DNA from: a bacterium
Lineage (GTDB): Bacteria > Desulfobacterota > Binatia > HRBIN30 > CADEER01
Reading direction: 5' to 3'
Assembly (NCBI GenBank): GCA_030430165.1
Contig: JAUIGL010000014.1
Span: 26,692 to 90,691, forward strand
DNA length: 64,000 nt
Positions 43,142 through 53,484 of the stretch are shown here, one piece after another. Every line of letters begins with the position of its first letter. Position 1 is the first letter of the stretch. A model generated the notes under the pieces. That model saw nothing but the letters and a program-made list of their open reading frames with translations. It made no database searches and was not told the DNA's origin. Both the position numbers and the translations under genes were made by a program.

Positions 43142-44845
43142 TCAGCGAATTCGAATGCGGAACGGAAGCACCGCCCACACCCGCTCACGCACCACCAGCC
43201 GCGCCGGATCCGGCAGCAATGCCAGCGGATCCAAGCGCAAGGACATCCCGCCGAAGCGACGCCCCAGCGCCAGCAGCCACGGGGTTTGCGGCTTGGGAAA
43301 ACGCTCGACCGTCACCGGGCGGTCGACCGCGACTCCGATCGCGCGTTTCGCCTCGGCAATCGCCTCCTCGAAACCACCGAGCTCGTCGATCAGACCACGG
43401 CTCAGCGCCTGGCGGCCGGTCCAAACCCGCCCCTGTGCGACTTTGTCGACCTCGGGCGCCGGCATGCGCCGGCCGGCGGCGACCTTGGCGACGAAGTCTT
43501 CGTAGAACTTGCTCGCCTCGGCCTGGATGCGCTCGCGCTCGCCGCCGCCGAGGGGGGCGTAGTCCGAATACAGCGCGGCGTGACGACCGCGGCTGACGAT
43601 CTCCTTGTTGATTCCCACCTTCTCGTACACGCCCTTGAGGTTGGCCTTGCCCGCGACCACGCCGATCGATCCGGTCAGTGTGCCGGGTTCGGCGAAAACC
43701 TTGCGGCCGGCCATGGCGACGTAATACCCGCCCGATGCGGCGACGTCGCCGAAGGAGACGAAGAGAGGTTTGTCGGCGGCGGTGCGCGACATCTCGCGCC
43801 AGATCAGATCCGAAGCCAGCCCCGATCCCCCGGGACTGGACACGCGCACCACCACCGACTCGATGTCGTCGCGCTCGCGAATCTCCTCGAAGGACTTTGC
43901 CAGCTCCGACGAGGTCGCGCCGCGGCGCCGAGCCCAGGGCGCGGGGTCACCGCCGTCGACCTGGATCGTGCCATTGACGTGGACGATCGCCATGTGCCGC
44001 CGCGGTGCGCGCAGAAGGCGTTTGCGGATCGCCCGCATCCGGCGCGGCACGTAGTCCGCCTCCTCGATCGTCGCCGCATCAGAGAGACTCTTGACCAGCG
44101 CGGCCTGCGCCTCGTCGGCGTACTCGACCGCGTCGATCAGCTGCCGCTCGAGCGCCTCCGCCGAGAGCAGCGGTCCGTGATCGATGGCGTCGCGCACGCC
44201 GGCACTGCCGATGCCTCGGTCCGCGGCGATATCGTCGACGATCTGCGTGTAGAGATCGTCGATGATCGACTCCATCATCTCGCGGTGCTCGGCCGACATC
44301 TCGCGCCGGGTGAACATCTCGCCGGCTGCCTTGTAGGCGCCGACGTGCACCACCTCGGCGCGGGCCCCGAGGCTCTCGAGCGCGTCGAGGAAGAACATCG
44401 ACTCCGACGCGAGGCCGACGACGTCGAGCGAGCCGGCCGGCGTCAGGCTGATACGATCGGCGGCGCTGGCCAGGTAATACTCCGGCAGACCGGCGCCATC
44501 GGTATGAATCCAAACCTTCTTGCCGGCGGCGCGCAGCGCCGCCAGCGAGCGCCGCAGGCCCTGTAGCCGCGCCCAGCTGGCATCGATACCGCGGCAGCGG
44601 ATCAGGACACCGCGCAGCCGCGGGTCCTCGGCCGCCCAACGCAGAGTACTGAGCAACCCGAGAAAGTCTCTGGCAGGCGGCCTGAGCCAGGGCGCGAAAC
44701 CGCTGTCACCCGGATGCTCGGCAAGTGCCCCTTCGATCTCGAGCTCGAGGATTCCGTAATCGGGCGTGCGCCCGAGCCTCGCCAGAACCCATTCGTAGAG
44801 CCAGAGGAACGCGAGAGCGACTCGACTGCGCAAAGACCTCCACAC
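43142..44845 (-). CDS. sppA: Signal peptide peptidase SppA (67-kDa type)
   Basis: 567 residues, the long double-domain type. N-terminal TM (RVALAFLWLYEWVLARLG). The first half holds the probable catalytic Lys in HVGAYKAAGEMFTRREMS; the second half has the nucleophilic Ser in FGDVAASGGYYVAMAG and FAEPGTLTGSIGVVAGK. A serine/lysine dyad split over both halves is the SppA hallmark. It would digest cleaved signal peptides in the membrane. Confidence 0.9.
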   Translation of the reverse strand: MWRSLRSRVALAFLWLYEWVLARLGRTPDYGILELEIEGALAEHPGDSGFAPWLRPPARDFLGLLSTLRWAAEDPRLRGVLIRCRGIDASWARLQGLRRSLAALRAAGKKVWIHTDGAGLPEYYLASAADRISLTPAGSLDVVGLASESMFFLDALESLGARAEVVHVGAYKAAGEMFTRREMSAEHREMMESIIDDLYTQIVDDIAADRGIGSAGVRDAIDHGPLLSAEALERQLIDAVEYADEAQAALVKSLSDAATIEEADYVPRRMRAIRKRLLRAPRRHMAIVHVNGTIQVDGGDPAPWARRRGATSSELAKSFEEIRERDDIESVVVRVSSPGGSGLASDLIWREMSRTAADKPLFVSFGDVAASGGYYVAMAGRKVFAEPGTLTGSIGVVAGKANLKGVYEKVGINKEIVSRGRHAALYSDYAPLGGGERERIQAEASKFYEDFVAKVAAGRRMPAPEVDKVAQGRVWTGRQALSRGLIDELGGFEEAIAEAKRAIGVAVDRPVTVERFPKPQTPWLLALGRRFGGMSLRLDPLALLPDPARLVVRERVWAVLPFRIRIR

Positions 44846-44895
44846 GCCGGCGAGCCTAGGGCACCCCTCCGGTTACGGCAATACGGCCCGGGCGG

Positions 44896-45130
44896 GGTAG
44901 TGGGTCAGTTCGAGTGCCGGGCAGTCCTGAAGGCCGCGCCCTGGGGTCCCCTCCTTACCAAGGAGGGGGTTAGGGGGGAGGTCACTGAGGCCGCAAGAAG
45001 CTTCTGTCTCCAGGCCAGCGGCGACTCCAGTTGACCCCCCTGAAGTCCCCCCTTGCCAAGGGGGGACGGAATTCGGGTTCGAGCCGTGCTCCGCGAGCAA
45101 ACGCAGGTGCGAATCAAACTGACCCACTAC
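44896..45130. mobile_element. MITE-like element, copy 2, with 8-bp target duplication
   Basis: A 235-bp insertion bounded by GGTAGTGGGTCAGTTCGA on the left and the complement of GTAGTGGGTCAGTTTGAT on the right, flanked by 8-bp repeats CCGGGCGG at 44888-44895 and 45131-45138. The interior carries two hairpins (CCCCTCCTTACCAAGGAGGGG and CCCCCCTTGCCAAGGGGGG). The insertion lies against a terminator-like inverted repeat (CCCGGGCGGC...GCCGCCCGGG, 45130-45155). It has the same ends as copy 1 but different internal sequence. Confidence 0.75.
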
Positions 45131-45189
45131 CCGGGCGGCGCAATTGCCGCCCGGGCTTCTGCTGGGGGGGGGTGGGGGGAGGAGGTTTT

Positions 45190-45609
45190 CTAGCCGACCG
45201 CCGGTACGGCCAGCGCGTCGTCGAGCTCGTTGGACAAGTCGGGAAGCGGCAGGTCGGCCACTCTCGGAGGGGTCAGCGCCAGGGCCTCGTTCTGCTCCCA
45301 ACGCCGCAGGCCTTCGCGCATGAAGTCGGGCTCGATGCCGAGAATCATGCAGACGTTCTCGAACGAGAACGGCCATTTGCGGTCGTCCGACTCGAACCAC
45401 TCTCGGGCTTCCAGATACAGCTCGCGCGCGCTCGACGCCTTGGCGAACCGATACTTCTTGAAGCAATGAACTGCGTCCTCGAGCAGCGCCAGCACCAGGT
45501 TGTACTCGGCCTCCTGCGGACCGCGCCCGCGGACCCGCGTCGAGTACTGCGACGGCAACATGACATCCGGCTCAAAGAGCTTTCCCTCGCCTACTAGGTG
45601 ATCTCTCAT
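45190..45609 (-). CDS. Lineage-specific small protein (paralogue of 52915-53283)
   Basis: 139 residues from ATG 45609. The core is LFEPDVMLPSQY, YNLVLALLEDAVHCFKKYRF, REWFESDDRKWPFSFENVCMILGIEPDFMREGLRRW. The protein at 52915 has the same sequence of motifs (LFEPDVLLRDQF, LMLAVLENALDSYQKYVF, VEWLESGNTDWLFSYRNICETLDINPDYLKRGLEGW). The two share a fold that is probably all-helical. The WPFSFENVC / LGIEPDFMREGL part looks like a helix-turn-helix. No catalytic motif; possibly a DNA-binding or adaptor protein. Here it lies downstream of the iscA-iscS group. Confidence 0.75.
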   Translation of the reverse strand: MRDHLVGEGKLFEPDVMLPSQYSTRVRGRGPQEAEYNLVLALLEDAVHCFKKYRFAKASSARELYLEAREWFESDDRKWPFSFENVCMILGIEPDFMREGLRRWEQNEALALTPPRVADLPLPDLSNELDDALAVPAVG

Positions 45610-45785
45610 GATGCCCCAATAGACGCCTGGGGGGCCCGGGATATTCGAGCCGGCGATGGCGAAATTCCACCGTCGTGTGATTTTCTGCACTTTGGCGATT
45701 GGCAAAGCGCAGAAAGCGAAAAACCGGCGCCAATTTGCAGCGACCGGTGTCGCTCCGGCAAACGAGCGTTTGCCGTGTCGGTTGC

Positions 45786-46103
45786 TCAGACGCTGAACGA
45801 TTGTCCGCAGCCGCAACTGCGTTTGACGTTCGGGTTGTTGAGCGTGAACCCGGTGTTCATCAGGCTGTCCTGGAAGTCGAGGACGGTGCCGTTGAGATAG
45901 AGGAAGGACTTGCGGTCGACGACGACCCGCGCCCCGTCCCGCTCGAACACCTTGTCGCCCTTCTTCGGGGCGTCGATGTCCATCTTGTACTGCAGCCCGG
46001 AACAACCGCCACCGACCACCTTCACCCGCAGCCCCTTTTCGGGCTCGGTGCCGGTGAGGTTGAGAATCCGGAAAACCGCTCCGTCTGTCAGCTCGATTGC
46101 CAC
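45786..46103 (-). CDS. iscA: IscA/ErpA-type Fe-S carrier
   Basis: 105 residues. The three conserved cysteines are present as GGCSGLQY and CGCG (residues about 34 and 98-100), with LNGTVLDFQDSLMNTGFTLNNP preceding the last pair. This is the HesB/IscA/ErpA carrier that delivers Fe-S clusters. It lies 30 nt downstream of the cysteine desulfurase gene; a separate IscU scaffold is not seen in the window. Confidence 0.9.
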   Translation of the reverse strand: MAIELTDGAVFRILNLTGTEPEKGLRVKVVGGGCSGLQYKMDIDAPKKGDKVFERDGARVVVDRKSFLYLNGTVLDFQDSLMNTGFTLNNPNVKRSCGCGQSFSV

Positions 46104-46133
46104 TTCGGTGTGCTCCTACAAATAGGAACTCTA

Positions 46134-47312
46134 TCAGACGGATGCCCGCATGCGAAACTCGGGTGACATCGCGCGCAGCCGGGCCACCTCGCTGGTGATG
46201 CGGTCGACGACGTAGTCGATCTCCTCCTCGGTGGTGCCGCGACCGATGCCGAAACGGATCGAGCTCTGCGCCAGGCCATCGGCGAGGCCCAGCGCCTTGA
46301 GCACGTGCGACGGTTCGAGGCTGGCAGTGGTGCAGGCCGAGCCCGACGACAGCGCCACCCCCTCGAGAGCCATCAGCAACGATTCGGCCTCGACGAAGGC
46401 GAAGCTGAGATTGAGGTTGCCGGGATGGCGCAGGCTCGGGTGACCGTTGAGCCGCAGCTCTTCGATGCGCTCGAAGAGAGCATTCTGCAGGCGATCGCGC
46501 AGCGCCGCGGCATGCTCGGCGTCGCCCTCGCGCTGCGCCGCGACGAGCTCGCAAGCAGCGCCGAGGCCGACGATTCCGGGGACGTTCAGGGTCCCCGAAC
46601 GCATGCCGCGTTCGTGGCCACCACCGTGGAGAATCGGGCGCAGCCGCGCGCGCGGGCGACGGCTGCGGACGTAGAGAGCACCGACGCCCTTCGGGCCGTA
46701 GATCTTGTGGCCGCTGATCGACAGCAGGTCGACGTTCATCGCCTCGACGTCGATCGGCAGAACGCCGGCGCTCTGCGCGGCGTCGGTGTGAAACAGGATC
46801 TCGCGCTGCCGGGCCAACGCGCCGATCTCGGCGATCGGGTGCACCGTGCCGATCTCGTTGTTGACGTGCATCACCGAGATCAACACCGTGTCGTCGCGGA
46901 TCGCATCCGCCACCTGCTGCGGATCGAGACTGCCGGTGGCGTCGACCGGCAGATAGGTCACTTCGGCCAGCCCCGCGCGCTCCAGCGCTTTGCAGCAGTC
47001 GAGCACCGCCTTGTGCTCGGTGGTGGCGGTAATGACGTGCCGGCCGCGGTCGGCGTAGAAGCCGAGCACTCCCTGGAGCGCGAGATTGTCGGACTCGGTG
47101 GCGCCGCTGGTCCAGACGATGTCGGCCGGCCGCGCGCCGATCAGGTCGCCGACCTGACGCCGCGCCGTCTCGACCGCTTCGTCGGCCTCCCAACCCCACG
47201 CATGGGTCTTGCTGGCGGCGTTGCCGAAGCGCTCGCCGAAGTACGGCACCATCGCCTCGAGGACCCTCGGGTCGACGGGCGTCGTCGCATGATGATCGAG
47301 GTATACGCGCAA
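46134..47312 (-). CDS. iscS: Cysteine desulfurase (IscS/NifS)
   Basis: 392 residues. PLP lysine in [14 protein letters not shown], His/Asp in [13 protein letters not shown] and HTDAAQSAG, and catalytic Cys loop in [18 protein letters not shown]. Length and motifs match group I desulfurases. It is the probable persulfide source for Fe-S assembly and, potentially, for the sulfur carrier operon at 25 kb. It is followed by iscA. Confidence 0.95.
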   Translation of the reverse strand: MRVYLDHHATTPVDPRVLEAMVPYFGERFGNAASKTHAWGWEADEAVETARRQVGDLIGARPADIVWTSGATESDNLALQGVLGFYADRGRHVITATTEHKAVLDCCKALERAGLAEVTYLPVDATGSLDPQQVADAIRDDTVLISVMHVNNEIGTVHPIAEIGALARQREILFHTDAAQSAGVLPIDVEAMNVDLLSISGHKIYGPKGVGALYVRSRRPRARLRPILHGGGHERGMRSGTLNVPGIVGLGAACELVAAQREGDAEHAAALRDRLQNALFERIEELRLNGHPSLRHPGNLNLSFAFVEAESLLMALEGVALSSGSACTTASLEPSHVLKALGLADGLAQSSIRFGIGRGTTEEEIDYVVDRITSEVARLRAMSPEFRMRASV

Positions 47313-47420
47313 GTCAGAGCCCTACCGCTGTTTCGGGAGGTATTCTCGGCCGCCGACGACCGGTGCGCAACCACCCCGGAGTTGGCCGCCGGCGAGGATC
47401 GAGCCGACGGGGGATTGGCG

Positions 47421-48434
47421 TCAGCTCCAGGGTAGCTGGCTGCGCTTCGACCAGTAGACTTCGGGCAACTCGGCGAAACAACTGAGCGCGGCGATCGAGT
47501 CGGCGTCGAGACGGACCGCCGCGCCGCGCGCGTGCGACTCGAGTTGCTCGACCGTCGCCGCGCCGGAGTTGATGACGTCGACGCAGTCGTGCGAGGCGAC
47601 GAAAGCGATCGCGAGCTGGTCGACGCTGAGCTCGCGTTCCGCCGCGAGATTGCCGAGGCGCTTGACCACGCCGCGGTCCTCACGCCTCTGGTTGGCCGGA
47701 GTCAGGCGTCCGTTGGCGTGCACCTCCTTGACGATGACGCCGAAACCGGCGCCGCGAGCGCGCCGCAACTGGCCCAGGATCGAGTGCTCGAGAACGTTGC
47801 AGGTCGCCTGGACGGCATCGAAGACGCGTTCGCCGTTGCGCTCGAGATCCATCGCCCGATTGAGCGTTTCCGCCGACCGGGGGCCGGTCACCGTCAGCCC
47901 CAGCCGGCGAACCCGACCGGCGGCGCGCGCCTGCAGCATCGACTCGATCAATGCATCGTCTTCGAGCGCGCCCGACTCCATGGTCGCGCTGTGGATCTGG
48001 TAGAGATCGATCGGCTCGCCGAGGGTCGCCGCCGATTCGTCCAGTTGCTCGGCGAAGCGCGCGCGCGACAGCTCTTTCTGCTCGTGCACTTCGGCCTCGA
48101 CCTGCCAGTCGGCGGTGTAGCGATAGCCCCACTTGCTGCCGACCGTGATCTCGCCGCGATCGCCGCGCCGGTCGAGCCAGCGCGCCAGGAACTCCTCGGC
48201 GCGCCCGTAGCTGCGGGCGACGTCGACGTAGCGGATGCCGAGGCCGCGCGCCGCTTCGAGCAACTCGGCGCAGCGCGCGTAGAGATCCTCCGGTTGGCGT
48301 GCGCCGGGGAGGTCGTCCTCCCGCCCGAGGTTGATGTAGCCGGGACGGCCGACGGCGGCGAGGCCGAGTCCGAGCAGCGAGACCTGCAGCGAGGTCTCGC
48401 CGAGCTGACGCAGCTCGACGGTCGCACTCGCCAT
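47421..48434 (-). CDS. Aldo/keto reductase
   Basis: 337 residues from ATG 48434. The catalytic tetrad is recognisable: Asp in RYVDVARSYG (with Tyr), Lys in EITVGSKWGY, His in DLYQIHSATM. LGLGLAAVGRPGYINLGR at the N-terminus and AIAFVASHDCVDVINSGAA at the C-terminus complete the NADPH-binding barrel. Function as an oxidoreductase on small carbonyls. One nucleotide downstream of uvrA, so co-transcribed. Confidence 0.85.
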   Translation of the reverse strand: MASATVELRQLGETSLQVSLLGLGLAAVGRPGYINLGREDDLPGARQPEDLYARCAELLEAARGLGIRYVDVARSYGRAEEFLARWLDRRGDRGEITVGSKWGYRYTADWQVEAEVHEQKELSRARFAEQLDESAATLGEPIDLYQIHSATMESGALEDDALIESMLQARAAGRVRRLGLTVTGPRSAETLNRAMDLERNGERVFDAVQATCNVLEHSILGQLRRARGAGFGVIVKEVHANGRLTPANQRREDRGVVKRLGNLAAERELSVDQLAIAFVASHDCVDVINSGAATVEQLESHARGAAVRLDADSIAALSCFAELPEVYWSKRSQLPWS

Positions 48435-48435
48435 C

Positions 48436-51318
<2,883 letters not shown>

Positions 51319-51595
51319 GACTTAACAGCCCGTTGCAAAAGTAGGTCGGGCTGCAAATGGATCTTTCGCCGCAGCTCTGCGTTGCCGAATCCTCGACAAA
51401 GGCCACTGCTTTGCCTGCGGTTCGGCGCCTTGATCTGCGACGAAATCTCCCATTTTCGCTCCTGCCCTACTTTTCCAGCGGACTGTTGACCCCTGAGACC
51501 CCGATTAGCGCCTCGGGCGCAAAAAGAGAAGGTGCCCAACACCCTCACGAGCCGCCGAGACTCGCGGGATGCGACGATCGTGCTATACGGCGGCG

Positions 51596-52492
51596 ATGAA
51601 GTTCGGCATCGTCACGCCCGCTGCGACGCTGTCACCGCGCAGCCGCTCGAGCTGGGAACGAGACGCGGGACCCGCCGAGATCCGCAGCGTCATCGAGGCC
51701 GCGGACCGGCTCGGCTTCGACTACCTGACCTGCAGCGAGCACATCGCGATTCCCGAGGCCGCGGTCGGCGAACGCGGCTCACGCTACTACGACCCGGCGG
51801 CGACCCTCGGCTACGCCGCCGCCATCACCCGTCGCATCCGTCTCGCCACCCACGTGCTGGTGCTGCCCTACCACCACCCCCTGGAGGTAGTGAAACGCTT
51901 CGGCACACTCGACCGGCTGTCGGCAGGCCGTCTCGTTCTCGGCGTCGGAGTCGGCAGCCTGGAACCGGAGTTCGAGCTGCTCGGCATCGAATTCGCCAAG
52001 CGGGGCGCGGCTTTCGAGGACGCACTGCGGGCCCTGCGCGCCTGCTTCGGCGAGCAGAGCCCAGAGTACCGCGGCACCCACTACAACATCGCCGGCTTTC
52101 GCGTCGATCCGACGTCGCTGCAGAAGCCGCCCCCGATCTGGCTCGGCGGGCGATCGGCGCGCTCGCTGCGACGGGCGATCGAGCTCGGCGACGGTTGGAA
52201 CCCTTTTCGGCTCGATGCGGAGCAACTGGACCACCTGCTGTCGCGCGCCCGCCAGACCGCGGTCTGGGATCGGCGCGCCGCCAGCGAGGTTCCCTTCGAC
52301 GTCGTCCTCACCCCCGCGCGACCATTCGACCTCGACGGCGATGGCGGTGAGGAGCGGGCGCAGGCAACCGTCGAAAAATTTCGACGAATTGGCGCAACCG
52401 CGATCAACGTGCGCCTGCGGCATCGCTCGGCGGCGCACTGCGTCGAGCTACTCGACCGATTTAGCGCGCTCTTTGCCCTGTCTCGTTGGTGA
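51596..52492 (+). CDS. Luciferase-like F420-dependent-type oxidoreductase
   Basis: 298 residues from ATG 51596 (upstream ATG at 51569 lacks conservation). Signatures: MKFGIVTP, AADRLGFDYLTCSEHIAIPE, IRLATHVLVLPYHHPLEVVKRFGTLDRLSAGRLVLGVGVGSLEPEFELLG and PPPIWLGGRSARSLRRAIELGDGWNPF, typical of TIGR03619-type LLM oxidoreductases. Substrate unknown. It is divergent from uvrA and is the second such enzyme in the window. Confidence 0.9.
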   Translation: MKFGIVTPAATLSPRSRSSWERDAGPAEIRSVIEAADRLGFDYLTCSEHIAIPEAAVGERGSRYYDPAATLGYAAAITRRIRLATHVLVLPYHHPLEVVKRFGTLDRLSAGRLVLGVGVGSLEPEFELLGIEFAKRGAAFEDALRALRACFGEQSPEYRGTHYNIAGFRVDPTSLQKPPPIWLGGRSARSLRRAIELGDGWNPFRLDAEQLDHLLSRARQTAVWDRRAASEVPFDVVLTPARPFDLDGDGGEERAQATVEKFRRIGATAINVRLRHRSAAHCVELLDRFSALFALSRW

Positions 52493-52914
52493 CGGTTTCG
52501 ACACCTAGTATCAAAACCGACCCGCGAGAAAATTAATCGTTGCCATCTCAAATCCGGTTCGCTATAGGTTGCCGAGTATCCTGAAAAATTCGCTAGATAG
52601 CTCGATTTCGGAAACTACGTACTGAGCAGCGAAACGCAGTTCCGAACAACTCTTTTCATACAGCCGCAAAAAACGAATATCAGTATAAGTTCGATTCATA
52701 ACGGCGTTTCTGACACGGTGCCTGGGGGGGCAACCTGAGAAGAGATTGCGAGTTACTGGGGACGTGGGGCGTCCTCGCAGCTCTTGAGTAGCGGTGGAGA
52801 TTTTCCATTCACAGGGGCAACTGTCGGCACCGACACTGTCCCAATGTTCTTCATATTAGGTGACGTCCCGCACGACTCGCCGTGCAGGGACGGTCAGGGA
52901 GGGAAAGACGGAAT
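52493..52914 (+). other. AT-richer leader of the small orphan gene with no ORF
   Basis: 422 nt without a supported gene. After the promoter-like element at 52540, about 340 nt would form an unusually long 5' leader, AT-richer than its surroundings (AAAAAACGAATATCAG). I cannot identify a known RNA element in it. Confidence 0.4.
52540..52568 (+). promoter_or_regulatory. Sigma-70-like promoter
   Basis: TTGCCA (52540-52545) and TATAGG (52563-52568) are separated by 17 nt, five of six and four of six matches to the consensus. It would drive the small orphan gene at 52915 with a long leader. Confidence 0.45.
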
Positions 52915-53283
52915 ATGACGGATCGAGGCCTTTTCGAACCAGACGTGCTTCTCAGGGACCAGTTCGGCGTCCGTAGTGGGGCCACCGTAAGTCGCGAAAA
53001 GCGATTGATGCTAGCAGTTCTGGAAAACGCCCTGGATTCGTACCAGAAGTATGTTTTTGCCCGGGATGGGCAGGGCCGCCAGATGTTCGATGAGGCGGTC
53101 GAATGGCTCGAATCAGGCAATACCGATTGGCTGTTCTCGTACCGCAACATCTGCGAGACCCTCGACATCAACCCCGATTACCTGAAGCGCGGGCTCGAGG
53201 GGTGGCGGCGCCGCGCTGCCGAGAAGCAGCAGTTGGAGCGAGAGCTGGCCGCCCAGGAGAATGCGATCGGCATTCACGGCTGA
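52915..53283 (+). CDS. Lineage-specific small protein (paralogue of 45190-45609)
   Basis: 122 residues from ATG 52915, with GGGAGGGAAAG upstream. It has the LFEPDVLL, ENALDSYQKYVFAR, VEWLESGNTDWLFSYRNICETL and INPDYLKRGLEGWRRRA motifs, sharing domain order with the other family member. The C-terminus is coiled and charged (EKQQLERELAAQENAIG). Transcribed with its own promoter and terminator as a single gene, pointing to abundant expression or a regulatory role. Function unknown. Confidence 0.8.
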   Translation: MTDRGLFEPDVLLRDQFGVRSGATVSREKRLMLAVLENALDSYQKYVFARDGQGRQMFDEAVEWLESGNTDWLFSYRNICETLDINPDYLKRGLEGWRRRAAEKQQLERELAAQENAIGIHG

Positions 53284-53311
53284 TCGAAACCGACTCCTTT
53301 TCAACGACTTG

Positions 53312-53344
53312 AAAGGGCCGCGCGGGCAACCGCGCGGCCCTTTT
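53312..53344 (+). terminator. Strong intrinsic terminator of the small orphan gene
   Basis: AAAGGGCCGCGCGG, a GCAA tetraloop and CCGCGCGGCCCTTTT form a 14-bp stem with a T-run, 29 nt after the stop codon of the small gene at 52915-53283. Confidence 0.9.
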
Positions 53345-53484
53345 CCGTTTCCGCGCGGCGACGCTTCGGGCCTACGACGATGGTCGTACGCGACGCGCCG
53401 TCGGCCGCGACAAATTCATACCTCCCCCCGATTCGCCGCCACTGCCGCTATCGACGATGATTGTCGCCGAGGCTTCCCCGAAAC

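Noticed and set aside
45164..45182. G-run before the small orphan's stop
   Set aside because: A G-rich stretch downstream of the gene with no coding or regulatory consequence I can support.
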